Below are positions 49,451-61,589 of a stretch of DNA of 64,000 nt, piece by piece. Every line of letters starts with the position of its first letter. Position 1 is the first letter of the stretch. Position numbers and translations under genes: made by a program. The DNA lies in the NCBI GenBank assembly GCA_018389105.1, contig JACATO010000334.1, positions 1,240,001 to 1,304,000 of the forward strand. Direction: 5' to 3'. This DNA comes from Nautilus pompilius (Eukaryota; Mollusca; Cephalopoda; Nautilida; Nautilidae). Below the pieces are notes generated by a model, which was not told where the DNA came from, made no database searches, and worked only from the letters and a program-made list of their open reading frames with translations.

Positions 49451-50740
49451 TAGGAATATTTTTTTGCTACAGCAAAAGACAGCAGCAGTATCCAATTAAC
49501 AGTGGGAGTTTATTTACTTAGCACGATATTTTACCTTGTTATCTGACAGAACATTTTCCTTTTGCTTTATTGCAATATAGTGCCCCCAAAAAAGGGCATG
49601 TAATAAAATACTTCTTTTCCCAGTGTCTCAAAGCAAACTCGCTACAACTACTGTTCGTCTTTTTCTTTAACCACCAACTCAATCCAGGATGCCTTTATTT
49701 TTTCCATAAGTTCAGTTCTTACTAAATGATGAACTTTTATACGTACACTGGTGGCCATTATTGTGGATTCACCAGCAACTAACAATAATTCTGGCATAAA
49801 GGTGTCTCAAAGAAAAAGAAAACTATGACAAGTTTAAAACTACATCTAACAATTATGCTTATATGTGTACTTATTATATTTCATAATAAATTTGTTTATT
49901 TTTTTAAAATGAAATATGGAGATATTTTATTGGCAGGTCCACAATTACATCTGCATCATGCATGTATGCACTATAGTCTACATAACTATAGCAATGTCTG
50001 TGAAGGAAAGTGTGTTGATTTTAGAATGTGTTGAAAACAAATGCTTCATTTTGATTGACTTTGTTATTAAAACAAGCTGGGATTCAATATTAGTTTACTT
50101 ACCGGATTTGAGCATTCTCTAGAGCTGATTGGGAAAGGAACTTGCTAGATCAACTTGCTTTTCCATTTTTTATTTCTAGATATCTTTGTGCATATTTCTG
50201 TCAAAAAAGCTGTTTTTACACTAACATGTTGAATTCTAGGTGTCTCCCTAGCAATAAGGAATCCGTAATTAGTTTATCTTTGTTAATAATGAAATGTTCT
50301 TGCTGCAACTGCAGTAGTATTTACAGTTTTAAAAAATGGATGTGGGCAAGCTTTTAGTGTTTGGATATGTTTTTATAGCATTGCATTGTGGGAATGTTTC
50401 CTTAATTATTGGTGCACAATATTTTTTCAGGTTCTATACCCAACCCCTTGCATTAATTCCAATTACCAGATAAGTTATTTACAGAGCAGTATAGTTTGTC
50501 TTTAGGTGATAGCCAGCATAAATTAATTGATGGAATAGTCATTCAACATTCTTTGTGAAATGGAGAAGTGAGAAAATCTGTTTTGGTGTATCCTCAAATT
50601 ATCTTAAAAGTTATTTAGCCTGTTTTATCTTGTTCTTGTTGATCAGTACATCACTACTGCTGTATAACTATATATATTTTTTTTTTTTTTTTTACATGTG
50701 ATAGGCTAGTTCAAAACAAGTTTTATTGGCACTAGATATT

Positions 50741-50802
50741 TTCAAATGAAACCTGGCTGAAATAGCATCACCATAATGGTACTCAGCCAGGTTTCATTTG
50801 AA
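50741..50802. repeat. Palindromic hairpin repeat, copy 3 (perfect 20-bp arms)
   Basis: TTCAAATGAAACCTGGCTGA (50741-50760) and its exact reverse complement TCAGCCAGGTTTCATTTGAA (50783-50802) enclose a 22-base loop, AATAGCATCACC followed by ATAATGGTAC. The RNA or single DNA strand would fold into a strong stem. The left flank CACTAGATATT matches the outer ends of other copies. Confidence 0.85.
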
Positions 50803-51119
50803 TGTCATAGAATCCAAAAGTGAATGGATTATAGAATTTACTTTCAAGAAAAATAAACTGAAGATGTTGAATGGACCAACCCCCTTCAGTTTTTAAGACA
50901 TGGATAATCGTAAAATCTAGTAGTGTAATGTAGTTTTTTTTTTTAATTGTTTATAATGTAAATTGTATTAATTGGAAATATACCTATTAAAAACAATAGA
51001 TGATTACTGCTAGTTTCAATTATTTGTAACTGGTTTACTTGTGTACACAAACATGATTTTGTCTTGATTTACATCTATTTTGCTTATAACTCACCTGGCA
51101 CATTTTCACTATCAAATAG

Positions 51120-51242
51120 AAAAAAGTGGTGGGGGGAATCACCATTAATAAATCCTGCCAAAGCTAAAAGTGCTAGGCCTCATGGGATGCAGGAGTGGCA
51201 AAGCTCGTCCGCAGTAACCATGGAATTCTACAACCCTGTCAG
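51120..51242 (+). other. Candidate unassigned exon between eIF6 and VAP
   Basis: A 123-nt open segment is flanked by a TAG acceptor (TCACTATCAAATAG) and a strong CAG|GTATGT donor. It encodes INPAKAKSARPHGMQEWQ, then TMEFYNPVR. It is richer in GC and CG than its surroundings, and its residues are not low complexity. No partner exon was found and I do not recognise the protein. A weak polypyrimidine tract before the acceptor lowers confidence. It may be an internal exon of an unrecognised plus-strand gene, or chance. Confidence 0.3.
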
Positions 51243-52389
51243 GTATGTTTACATTTGTAGATAACATTCTCTAGGAGGAAGTTTAAAGGGCTAAATTTTC
51301 AAAATGATATTGTTTCACAGAATGTACACTGCTCAATACATAAAAATTCTGTGATTAAATTAATCTCCATAGTAGTTTTATCAAGATGCTTAATTTAATG
51401 AAAAAATAAAGTGGGTCTTCTTTCCCCAAGTAGATAAGCCTTTGTTTTTTGTTGTTTTTTTTTTTTTAGTACATTTTACCATTGCATTGTAAGTAATATT
51501 TGATACAATATTACAAGCATTTATCATAACTTTTGGAGTTTTTCTCATGTACATCAATACCAGAATGATGTTTTCTACCCGGAATGTTCATGCAACACTA
51601 TACAGGTGCTGAGTTGTCATTTTGTTTAATTGAATTTTAAAATAAAATATGAATTTTTTTTGTTTTCTCTAAATTAATCAAAGAAATTTGATTAAATTTT
51701 TGTCATTTGTGTACTTTTATAATGATGTTTTAAACATCTGGAATGCAATGCTGTCATTATTTGCTGATATCTTTTGTTGTTTTTATAGTTTTTGATGAAA
51801 GCCATTGTATCTAATTGCTTGCAATCATTACAATAATTCAAAAGTTTGCAGTAATCTCCCCTTTCCAAATATCTTGATCATTCTAGAACATGACTGCTAT
51901 TTTGGAAGTTTCAATGAAATACTGTGCTTAAAACTTGTTTTGTAGTTCTCTCCCTTGGAACGATATCCTTTGTAATTTTCACCTTCAAAATCAATTTTAT
52001 CTAATGCCTTGTTACATTTTTGTGCAATGCATTTGACAAAGGTTCAGTAGATTAATGCCTTTCCTCTCAACAAGGTGTCTGGTGAAACATGATAGCTTTG
52101 AGTGTAACAGGATTTGTCTTCATGACAACTGCTTAGAAGTTATCTTTCTTTCACCTTGATTGATTCCTGAAACTAGATATTTATGCTGGTACATACACAA
52201 TCTTATCTTGTGTATGCATTTGGCTGTATCCATTTGAATAGCATATTAGAAGCTGACAAACATCACCATCTTAATTTATTAAATCCCATTGTGCAAATTG
52301 AAGATCCTTATTTTAGTGATGTAAAGTGTTGTCATTTTAATAGTAGATTTGCTAATAACTTTTAAAAACTTGGATTTTAACTAAAGATT

Positions 52390-54100
52390 GAGTATCTACA
52401 ATTTTCACTATTATCTAAAAGACAAAAACTTTTGTCTGAACTTCTCCATCAATAAATCATTAATTAATACCAGGTGTGGAGCAGTTTTTGTTAGCATAGT
52501 CAATGGGGAAACCCAGCCACTAGAGATTTGTTTTATGATTGTTGCAGCTAAAAGTGGATGTGTCCAGACTGGTTTTCTAACCCCCAGAGATCTAATAACA
52601 CGTTGCACTGCTTCAGCAGATTCAATCATTTTAATAAAGTTTCAAACCATCACAATAATTCTCTCTCACTCCATAATTCCAAGCTCAAAATTTAGTTGCA
52701 GTCAAGTTAAGTTAGCTTCATTTTGGACAATACCGCAACATTGCAGCAGACGGGAATAATGCATTCCAATAAAGACTGATGCTAATTTAGTAATGAATAG
52801 TTCAATACAAAACTAAGAGCTATCTGAAGCACACTCAGCTGTTGTGGGTGTATATTAGAAGGATCCCAAAATAATGCTTATACTAGGGATGTTCAAATAA
52901 GACCGCATGGATTCAGTTAAAGATGGATATGTGGTTGGTTATCTCAGGAGATTTTTCATGCAAAATACTTTGAAATTCCTCCCCCAAAAAAATCATTCGG
53001 CCTTAGACATATTTTCAGACTCCATCAGCAGTGTTCATAAAGGTACATCTGATCCAGAATCAAATAATGGAAATAATCCACAAAACTTTCTCTTATTTTT
53101 CTTACATTTTATTAAAATAGAAATTAGAAATACAAGCATGAATAATCAGAGGGCTGCTTTAATGCTAGATCAAAAATGAGACTTTGCATATTATAATATA
53201 CAAATGTATATGGAATGGTCATTATTCAGTAATTTCTAGAAAAGAGAGGTCAGTTACTGTGCACATTCTACCATTCCAATCATTTTTAGCCAAGCTGTTT
53301 TAGTATTTTGAGAAATTCATACAAACAACAACAAAAAAGCTGGGCTTTGATAAGTGAGGGCTCACACTTTTGCACAACCAATTTTGTCTTGCAACAAATC
53401 CATTAATAGATTCCAGCTCTAGTTGTGTGGGTATCCACCTATGCCATTTTACTTTGCCAAAATGGCCTATTAGCTGGGGAAATGGCTGGCTACATTATAG
53501 ATTTGGATTGGTTGCAAAATCCATGAAATGGGATATTCTCTTAATGTGGCCTGCCAGTAAGCTCAACTGCTAGCCATGGACCGTCTGATCTGGTCATAGC
53601 CAAGCTACACTTTGCAAACTGATCTTGTGATTGCAGGAGCATCTATTTGTGGTAAACTGTGACTGGAACAAGTTTTGCAAAACCAGCGAAAGCCTTAAAA
53701 GATATCAATACACATTGTTTTTAGAAATGTTTAATTTGCATTATGCTTCAAGTTTCATTTAAAATCTGTGGCTTTCTCTTAGTCAATAGCTCTGGTGGTT
53801 TCTTTAAATACTGTAGTATTTACTTTTCTAATTTTTTTTTTGAATGATGTTGCATTCCATTTTCTTTTACTAATGCAAAATTTTAAAAAAATATTTTCTA
53901 CTCTATCTAACAGTCTTGTTATTTTGATGATGATAGGCATTTTCCATACTTTTACTGTTTTCTTACTATCTTAAGCATCATTTAAAATATGCCACTTCTG
54001 TTATCAGACAATGTCACTAAAATTACCACTTACAAATGTGACATTTCCAGCAGTCAGAATGTATTTAAAAATCAATAGTGGGCATGCTGTGTGCAGCACT
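52390..54100. other. Intergenic sequence, no gene seen
   Basis: Frames such as 52388-52759 (123 codons, plus) and 52907-53179 show no recognisable domains. No splice-bounded exon was found. Confidence 0.5.
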
Positions 54101-54900
54101 CCACTAGATTTTAAATGGTCACTCAGGGGATAAACTGTCAATCTCAGAAAATGGCTAATAGAAAGCTGCTGCTTTCTGATATTACATAATTTCTGGACCC
54201 ACTACCCAGTCTCATCCCACAGGTGCTTGATTGCTGTTATGTGTCTGGTGACATTGGCAACACTGGCGTTTTTTTTTTTTTTTGGAGGAAGTCCAGATGT
54301 GAGTTCATGCATTAGCCTGCTGGAATGCACATCCTGATTTATGGAAGAAAGGAATGGCAGTGTTATGAAGGAGGATGTTCTCATAGTCGGTCTCTGTGAT
54401 CCTTGAAGCTGTATTCTGTAATGATAGTTTATGCAAACTTCCTCCACTCTACCAGCTGGCCTAAAGTGTGCTGTAATCAGTCTGACACCCCTTGTCAGTG
54501 CCATACCAACAACCAACCATCGGCAGTACTGTGGAAACAACTCTTATACAAAGAGAACACCATGCCAACACACTATCCACTAGTTTGGGTGTTAGCCTAG
54601 GCTACATATTGCTGATACCATACATTCAGAATGTGACCCCCCCCCCACAAGACCTTTTTTGCAGCAAGATTGACCTCATTCACAGTACTGGACGATGCTC
54701 CGACACTGATTTGCCTACAAGTTTCCTGCAGCCACACAATCCTGTCACGCTATAATGATGAACAGCTGACTATGGTTGGTCCATCATGCCTGTGAAGTAG
54801 AATCAGTGCCACAAGTTGCAGATAGTACTACTTTGATAGTTCTGGCTTCTCATTGTATAGACACACCAGCTTGGAACATTTCAATGTGGCATTTTCTTAA
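54100..54900 (-). pseudogene. Tc1-type transposase relic
   Basis: On the minus strand, fragments are SRFCLY (about 54860), YENILLHNTAIPFFHKSGCA (54389-54330) and FQQANA followed by THIW (about 54329), which is the 'FQQDNARPH' motif. After a frameshift at a T-run (54270-54284) comes NVTRHITAIKHLWDETG (54202-54252), the decayed 'SPDLNPIEHLWDELGRR' signature. The first half is hard to recognise. It lies between eIF6 and the VAP gene and is dead. Confidence 0.65.
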
Positions 54901-56273
54901 TAATGAAAAATTCCTGCCAGTCATCTGGTCTGCTTTTAGTTTTTAAGTGCACCTCTAATAAATAATTATTGCTTGCAACATTTACTATAGAGATATTTAT
55001 AGATTGTTTAAAGTATTATTGTAATTATTAATAATAATATCTCAAAAACTCTTGATACATTAAATGGCAGTATGTTTCAGGTGTTCCAATGTTGGAGAAT
55101 ATATTTTCAACATGTGAACACTTACAACCCCACCACCAATGATGATGATGATTTTTTTTTTTTTAAAAAAAGAGAAAAGGCTTGTTAGAATGCTGCAGAA
55201 AGATTTACAGAGTTCATTCTCATATATAAATAGTGGTTTTAGGTTGTGATAATCGGTTCATTTAAGGACCCGACATTAAATTAAATCAATAACCATTTTC
55301 CATCCAGCTGCCCATTTTTAAAAAAGTATTTATTAGCACATCTGTTTCCTTAGAAGATTATAAAGAAGAGATATGTCTTTTTTTCCTTGTTTTAGTTTTG
55401 TACATGTAAACAAACAGTAATTTGCTTAGACCATAAGTCTGGCAGAATAGGAGTCACTATGCCTAGTTAATATGATGGTATAAATATCCAACAACTGTTT
55501 CATGAATCATTTGTGTGGAGGATGGAAAGGAAAAGAATTACTCTAAATAAATAGTTGCCATGGAGACAAGCTGGTGTGTGTAATTTCTGTTGTTACACCC
55601 AGAACTATCAGGTTTCCTGAGCCACCTCTATGATAAATATGAAAGTTAGGAGAGCTGTCTTCAGTGATGTAGACTGATCTGTGACAAGGTAAAACAGATG
55701 CCATTAAAAAATTATCTGCACTTAAAGGGAGACAAATAATGTGGTTTTAAAAAGTTGTATATATGAACTAGAAACTTTAGCATTAAATTAGTTTTTTAAT
55801 TTGGAATGAAAATACACAAGAAAATAGCTATTAGAATATAAAAAGTTATTCTATTGCTAACTGTTCTCTTAGTGCTTGTCAGAGCTCTGATATAATCTTG
55901 AGTAGCTTGCCAAAGTTTGAAAACAAGACATCCTCATTTTTAAAATCTACTATCCCTGAAATTAGCGGGTGAGAGTTAATGTATAGAATGGGGCGGTGGC
56001 AAAAAAAAAAGGAAGTTCAGTATTTCAAAATATCCGGATGCATCATTTAAGGTTAGCTATTAAAATTGTTTTTATGAGAAAAACAACTAGTTTCTTTATA
56101 AGGATATTAATTACACCAAGTATCAGGAGATCTATACTTTGTTCACACCTGTCTAACCTAGTAATGAAATGAAACACACAAACATGATTTATATCTATGG
56201 TAAATGGGTGGATAGCTTGAAAATATTAAGAATGGACAAGATATGTACCCCAAATGTGACCTGCATCTATTTA

Positions 56274-56352
56274 GCTAGGGAGAACCAACTGAAATAGCAG
56301 TGTCATAATAACATCCAACTCCAACCTTGGATCTCATTTCAACGTCTTTAGC
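56274..56352. repeat. Palindromic hairpin repeat, copy 4 (decayed)
   Basis: GCTAGGGAGAACCAACTG, then AAATAGCAGTGTCATAATAA, and the end CTCATTTCAACGTCTTTAGC follow the order of the copy at 50741, with substitutions in both arms. The loop similarity (AATAGCA...CATAATA) is the best evidence. Confidence 0.5.
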
Positions 56353-57243
56353 ATGTTCAAAATACTTGGTCTTTTTCTCTTTTTTACCTTTCTGACAAAC
56401 AAATAGCATAAGAACTTTGTGTGCATGTGAATATTGACATGCATTACAGATGCATGTACAACAAGCACTGCATCTTCAAGAAAATACATCTGTAATTAAC
56501 CACCTTGTTGCTATTGCAGGAAAGTTACATCCTATTAAGAGGATACTGATAAAAACTAACCTGTAGCATGCTAACTGCTTTTATCAGTGTGTGGAAAGTA
56601 ACGGAAATTTCTCACCCCCAACCTGTCTTCCACTCGCTGCATCCAGAAAAAATAAGTTTCAATTTATTATAAGCCTCAGTATTTCCGCACGTTCATGAAT
56701 GGTCACGGGGAATTTTGAAAATATAAGCAATTATAGTAAACTGTGGTGCTGTTGTTGAATATTGTATTGTTAGTAAAACAAGGAATGCACACACACTTTC
56801 TTTTAACTGTGAGCAGCTTCTGTTATGTTATTATCAGCTAAGGAACGAAGCATGGGCGTCCGCAGGATAAAGTACAGAAGGGGGACAAAATGATAAGTGC
56901 GGGTTATGTGCCTAGCGATGAAAGCATCCTGAAGGCTGATTGCGGTCAGACTCGTCATCTCTTGCCCGATTTCCACGAATGTCATCATTACACTATTACC
57001 ATCAATTTACCAGTGGATTACCAGAGGCAGTTGCCCACCACCCCCCACCCTTTCGGACACCCATGGAACGAAGATATGTGCATTCTCTCGGTGATGCTGC
57101 AGAAGAAAGGGGGGGCAGAAGACACTTTGTGATAATTCATAAAGTAACGAGTAAACGTCGATCCGCAAGGGAGGGAGAACAGTCATTTCGTCTCTGTTAA
57201 ACTGTGGTGGGAGGGGGGGGACAGAACTCAAACAGGGAAGAGA

Positions 57244-57283
57244 AAATGGTATCCTTTCGGGTTTCACCTGAACGTCCCTAGTG
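57244..57283. repeat. Palindromic hairpin repeat, copy 5 (right half only)
   Basis: AATGGTATCCTTTC followed by GGGTTTCACCTGAACGTCCC and TAGTG matches the right half of the copy at 41629 (AATGGCATCC, GGTTTCGTTTGAACGCCCC). The left arm is not clear in the G-rich sequence before it. Confidence 0.5.
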
Positions 57284-57341
57284 CGCTTCCGTGTTTCACC
57301 TGGAGCACTGACGAGGACCGATAGCCTGCGTTTCTAGAAGT

Positions 57342-57476
57342 ATGGCCGATTGCTCGTCGGCACCACCTGGACATGAAGAGGTTGGAGACTTCTCGTCATT
57401 ATATAAACTGCTGTCGTGTGTTGTTGAACCGACCGGAGACGTGCATAAGCGGTTATTTCCTTTCACGAAAACTTAA
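57342..57476 (+). CDS. Short open frame in a CpG-rich stretch, function unknown
   Basis: MADCSSAPPGHEEVGDFSSL begins a 44-codon frame in a G- and CG-rich stretch (about 56900-57620) that looks like a promoter region or a decayed first exon. The start context AGTATGG is reasonable. The frame stops at 57474. Candidate donors such as AAAC|GTAAGC (57508-57515) lie after the stop. It is not similar to anything I know. It could be the 5' part of an unrecognised gene, an upstream open frame, or chance in GC-rich DNA. Confidence 0.25.
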   Translation: MADCSSAPPGHEEVGDFSSLYKLLSCVVEPTGDVHKRLFPFTKT

Positions 57477-57668
57477 ACCCAGTCAATCGCTCGGCGACTG
57501 CAGGAATGGAAACGTAAGCGAGGCAAAGGTCGAGTGGAGGGGGGGGGGAGCTGTGTACAGCAGCACCATTCTTGGGAAAGTCGACCCTGCTTTTAGTGGG
57601 TTCTTTGGACTTACGAAGGAAGATCAGTTTTGATTAGAGCCGTTTATAAGGAGCGGATGTTTTCTCTT

Positions 57669-57689
57669 ATATATATATATATATATATA
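57669..57689. repeat. AT microsatellite
   Basis: About 10 uninterrupted AT units downstream of the CpG-rich stretch. A second TA run is at 58104-58121. Confidence 0.9.
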
Positions 57690-58451
57690 ATGGCCAATCT
57701 TAATCATCATGTGTTATATGAATTCCCTCAGAGCATCAGACGTATTCGTGGCTGTCACCACACAGCGAACAGACGTCAGAATCCAAATTCCACCCCCCCC
57801 CCCAAACCCTCGCGTATACAATTCAACAAGCAACATAATTTAGACACTGAAATATTCCATGCGGCACCAGCACCGAGAGAAATTATTCCAGAAATAAAGC
57901 AAAATACTAGCCGGTCCCCATTAGTAGATTAGCGTAGGAGTAAAGGAAAGCACTTGAACCTCCGCTGTATCGCATACCTTTATTGCCCCCCCTATTAAAA
58001 TCTCCTTCTGCTCTACTAATAAACACTTTTATGATTGTGAATCAGTTATTTCAGAACACTACCAAAAAAAATATAGAAGATTAAAAAATAATTAAAAAAA
58101 AAAATATATATATATATATATTAAAACACGTGCATCTAACATGCGCACAGTAATTGATCTATTTCCGGCAATATGCAACACCCAAACTATTCTCTTAAAA
58201 CGAACTGTGGATCATCTGAAAAAAGCATTCATAGTCATGATTTCTTTATTAGAATAAATTTTTGTAACGTAAATATGCCTTCGGAAAAACTGTTATTTAG
58301 AGTAGAGCGCGTCTGTTTTTTGGAGCCTTCGTTTTAAAAGAAGCAGAGGGAAGCATTCCGACCGACAGCGAGCGACCCGATTCGACATTTTCGTTTCGCC
58401 GAACATACTAATGAATGGCCAAAGCCTCGGAACCGCGCCGCCGAGTGGAAG

Positions 58452-58461
58452 GCGCATGCGC
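58452..58461. promoter_or_regulatory. NRF1-type binding site upstream of the VAP gene
   Basis: The sequence GCGCATGCGC is a perfect 10-bp palindrome and the core of the NRF1 (ewg family) motif. It lies about 90 bp before the VAP start codon, in the densest CpG part of the region, so it probably sits at or near the transcription start. Binding is inferred from the motif only. Confidence 0.55.
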
Positions 58462-58548
58462 GGGGCCGCCTTGCTGTCGTTCTCTGTAGATGAAACCTTG
58501 GAGTATACCACTTTTATCTAGAATTTTAGCAGATTTTCTAGATTGAGA

Positions 58549-58606
58549 ATGGCCAAGAACGAGCAGGTCTTAGTCCTGGAACCTAGTAACGAATTGAAAT
58601 TTCGAG
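58549..58606 (+). CDS. VAPB: VAP-A/VAP-B family ER membrane protein, exon 1
   Basis: VAP proteins sit in the ER membrane by a C-terminal anchor. Their N-terminal MSP domain binds FFAT-motif proteins at membrane contact sites. This exon reads MAKNEQVLVLEPSNELKFR plus one base, ending at a GTAAGG donor. It closely matches the start of VAPA and VAPB (MAK-EQ-L-LEP--ELKF-G), the first strand of the MSP domain. The split codon (G|) fits the Gly that follows in the family. I did not find exon 2 (expected GPFTDVVTTNLKL) up to 64000, so intron 1 exceeds 5.4 kb. The start lies just downstream of a CpG-rich stretch with a perfect NRF1-type site. One VAP is usual in invertebrates, so the A/B choice is not meaningful. 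Confidence 0.88.
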
Positions 58607-61589
58607 GTAAGGGCGGTTTTTCGAGCTGGGGATGAGACCTTCGGCTGCTCTTTCGGTATTGCCGACGGAGAACGTCAGTGTGTGTGTGTGTGTTACCTTA
58701 CCGAGCTCATTTAGTTTATGGCTTTTTCAGGATGGAAATTGGCCTTTGCTCTCACGAACTATCATTCCAGATCCTCTTAATCTTTAATAATGACCGATTC
58801 CCCTCTCTCTCATTTTTCCCCCTTTTTGTCTCTCTCGCCCGCCCGGGAAATGCGCCCGCGTTCTCCTGAGCAGCGAAAAAACCGCACTCCTACCAATTTT
58901 TTTTTTTTTTAAATTTTTTATTAATCCATATTATTATTATTATTATTATTATTAATATATTATTATTTATTAATTTTTTAAAAGCAAATGAAAAGTTCGT
59001 TCCGTTTTCCATTCGGCATCGCTGGCGCAGGTCGTCGTCGTCGTCGACAATCAATCAGACATCGCTGCCGTTTTACTTCGATTATCATCTCTCGGCCTCG
59101 GCAAATGTTTGGTAACGTCGGCCCAGAGCGGGGAGGGGGGGGTGGTGCCCCCCCACAACCGTTCCGAGTCGGCTCTTGCGCTTCAATAAGCTGTCATATA
59201 TATCAACGAAGGAACAACGCGGGCTGTAACCGCGGTGTACGTGCTGATAGGAATAAAAAAAAAAAAAAAAAAAGATGGGGGGGGGAGAGAGAGAGAGAGG
59301 GAGGAGAAGAATTCGCAGCAGTCACGTGGGTGGGCGAGGGTGCGACGAGTCTGTGATGTGCCGCTGCCCTACTGCTAGAAACCATTCGCGAGGCTCTAGG
59401 AAGGAAACCCCCCCTTTGCGTTAACAATATTGGGTATTGTCTGAGCAAAGCCGTGCACGGAAGTCGTTAGCTTTCTTTGCCCTCCCTCCCCCCAGCGATA
59501 CTTACTTTTGCTTTTTTGAAGAGCCTATGTACATATCTTCTACGTCTACCCCCCCCCCCCCCCTGGGAGAGATTTTCTGGTGGATTATTTTTCATCAAAG
59601 AATTTTAGAATGACGGAATTTCCCCTCCTGGGCCCGATTTTTCTCCTTTTAAAAAATGTAGGCGTAAGGAACCATGTAGAAGTCCTAAAAAAAAAAAAAA
59701 AAATTGATATTGATTCAGACATTCGATTTGCTTCCAAACCTTAATGTTGGAATGGTTGGGGGGGTTGATTCTTTTTACAGACGTTGTCTTCAATAGCACT
59801 TATTTGAAAAGCAGCAGCTTTAACTTAATTACATGGATGGATTGCTTTAAATGAGATAATATATATCGGAGATGAGAATAAACAATAGTTATTGCTGCTT
59901 TGTTCCATCGTGATAACGACATGGATGAGGAAAACCTCGATAAATATTAGTATTTTCTTGTTAAAACTTTAAAATTATAGTTCAGCAAGTGAAATAGCTC
60001 AATGTAAAACAAAAAAAACCCCACAGTCATAAGCTGTTTTCGTCGTGTTCAAATCATGCATGCAACTACAACTTAGTGATCCCAATGAAGTAAATTGATC
60101 CATCTGTTAGCTTTCCTAATTAATATTTCAATTTGCATCATTTCAACTATAAAATTTTCTATTTTCACAGTAGAAGTATTACTAATATTGTTCTGAAATT
60201 GATGTTTTTTTAGAATAAATTTTTGTATATGTTAATGGACATTGTTTTCAGTTGAAATACTATGCACTTTTTTTTAATGGGTCGATGTTATTGTACTTAT
60301 ACTGTATTCACCAATTAGTTAAGTGTCTCCTTTTATAATGACAAGAACAAATGTTAATAAGAATCTGGCATTTGGTTCTCCAAAATTAGTTTAGGTATTT
60401 CTGACTAGTGGCTTGAAAGCCTCCACAATTGATGTAGATGGAAGACACATTGTTGCATAGTTCTAGTCAATAAAATCCAATTTCAGTGTACCTAGCTATC
60501 AGTGCAGTGCTAAATGATTGCTTATTTTAATACTAATATATTGCCATCTGTCATGTCACACTACTTGGATTTTACTAAGTGTTAAGTATTCTGGATTCTC
60601 CATTTTGGATTCATTTTTTTAAAAAAATTCTGAAGGAAACAGATAAAATGTCATCCAATCAGCATTGCTACAGGAACATTTTGTGAAGGCTTGTTTAATA
60701 GGGATTAAGATCTTTAACTTTTAGTCAGCATTTCATTTGATAACTTATCTATTTCAAGTTTTGGCCATGGGTAGTTCTCAATGCTCTATACCTTTTACTA
60801 CTTGCTGTAGATTATAAACACCTGTAAGATTTTTAGCTGCACGCAAATATGAAGTGGATATCAATTACTATAATTACTATAAACTTGTACAAAGGACTTA
60901 TTGCATTACCCTGCAGCATCTCAGGTCAAGAATTTTAATTGATAATCAAAGATTTGTTTAGAATGCATACTAGAACAGGTGACTGGAAGTGTTTTCTTAC
61001 TATTTAAACCAGGTGGTTGGAACTTTACGGGTATTATACTTAAAAACGACCTGGAGAAAGATTTCAACTACAGAAGGTTATGGATCATTACTATTACTCA
61101 TTCATTAATGATTAGTATGTATAATGCATGCCAACTACAATTAAATGTCAGGATACAATGCTTGTTTTTAATGTTAAAGTATATATATGCTGATCAGTTG
61201 GTCTTTTGTTTTTCATAATATCAGTGTGGTAATTCTGCATATAGGACAAGTTGCTTACAACTTTCTGCATCTAAACCTTATAAAATCTAAATCAAACCTC
61301 TAAAATGCTATTTCAGTTTGTCTAGTAAAGGTAAAGGATGTGGCACCAGGCTACCTTTGTACAGAAACCTGTATTCCATTTATCCACAATGAATATAAAT
61401 TTTTCAGGCATACTTTTTTTTTTTTAATTATTATTATTGTCTAATGTTTTCATATATAAACTACAATAGGAAAAAAGTTGTGAAAATGGCGATATTCACA
61501 TGCTGGTTTTTGTTTTTTAAATAAATGCATGTAAATATTTTGTTGTGTAAGAGCTATAAAAGAAATGATTCCAATGTTTACTTTTCACC
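58607..61589. other. First part of VAP intron 1
   Basis: Begins CpG-rich, with CG-repeat tracts (TCGTCGTCGTCG at about 59031), an ATT/TTA microsatellite (58929-58962), a G-run, GA repeats (about 59281-59304) and a 15-base C-run (59549-59563). It becomes AT-rich after about 59800. Expected VAP exon 2 was not found. Confidence 0.55.
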
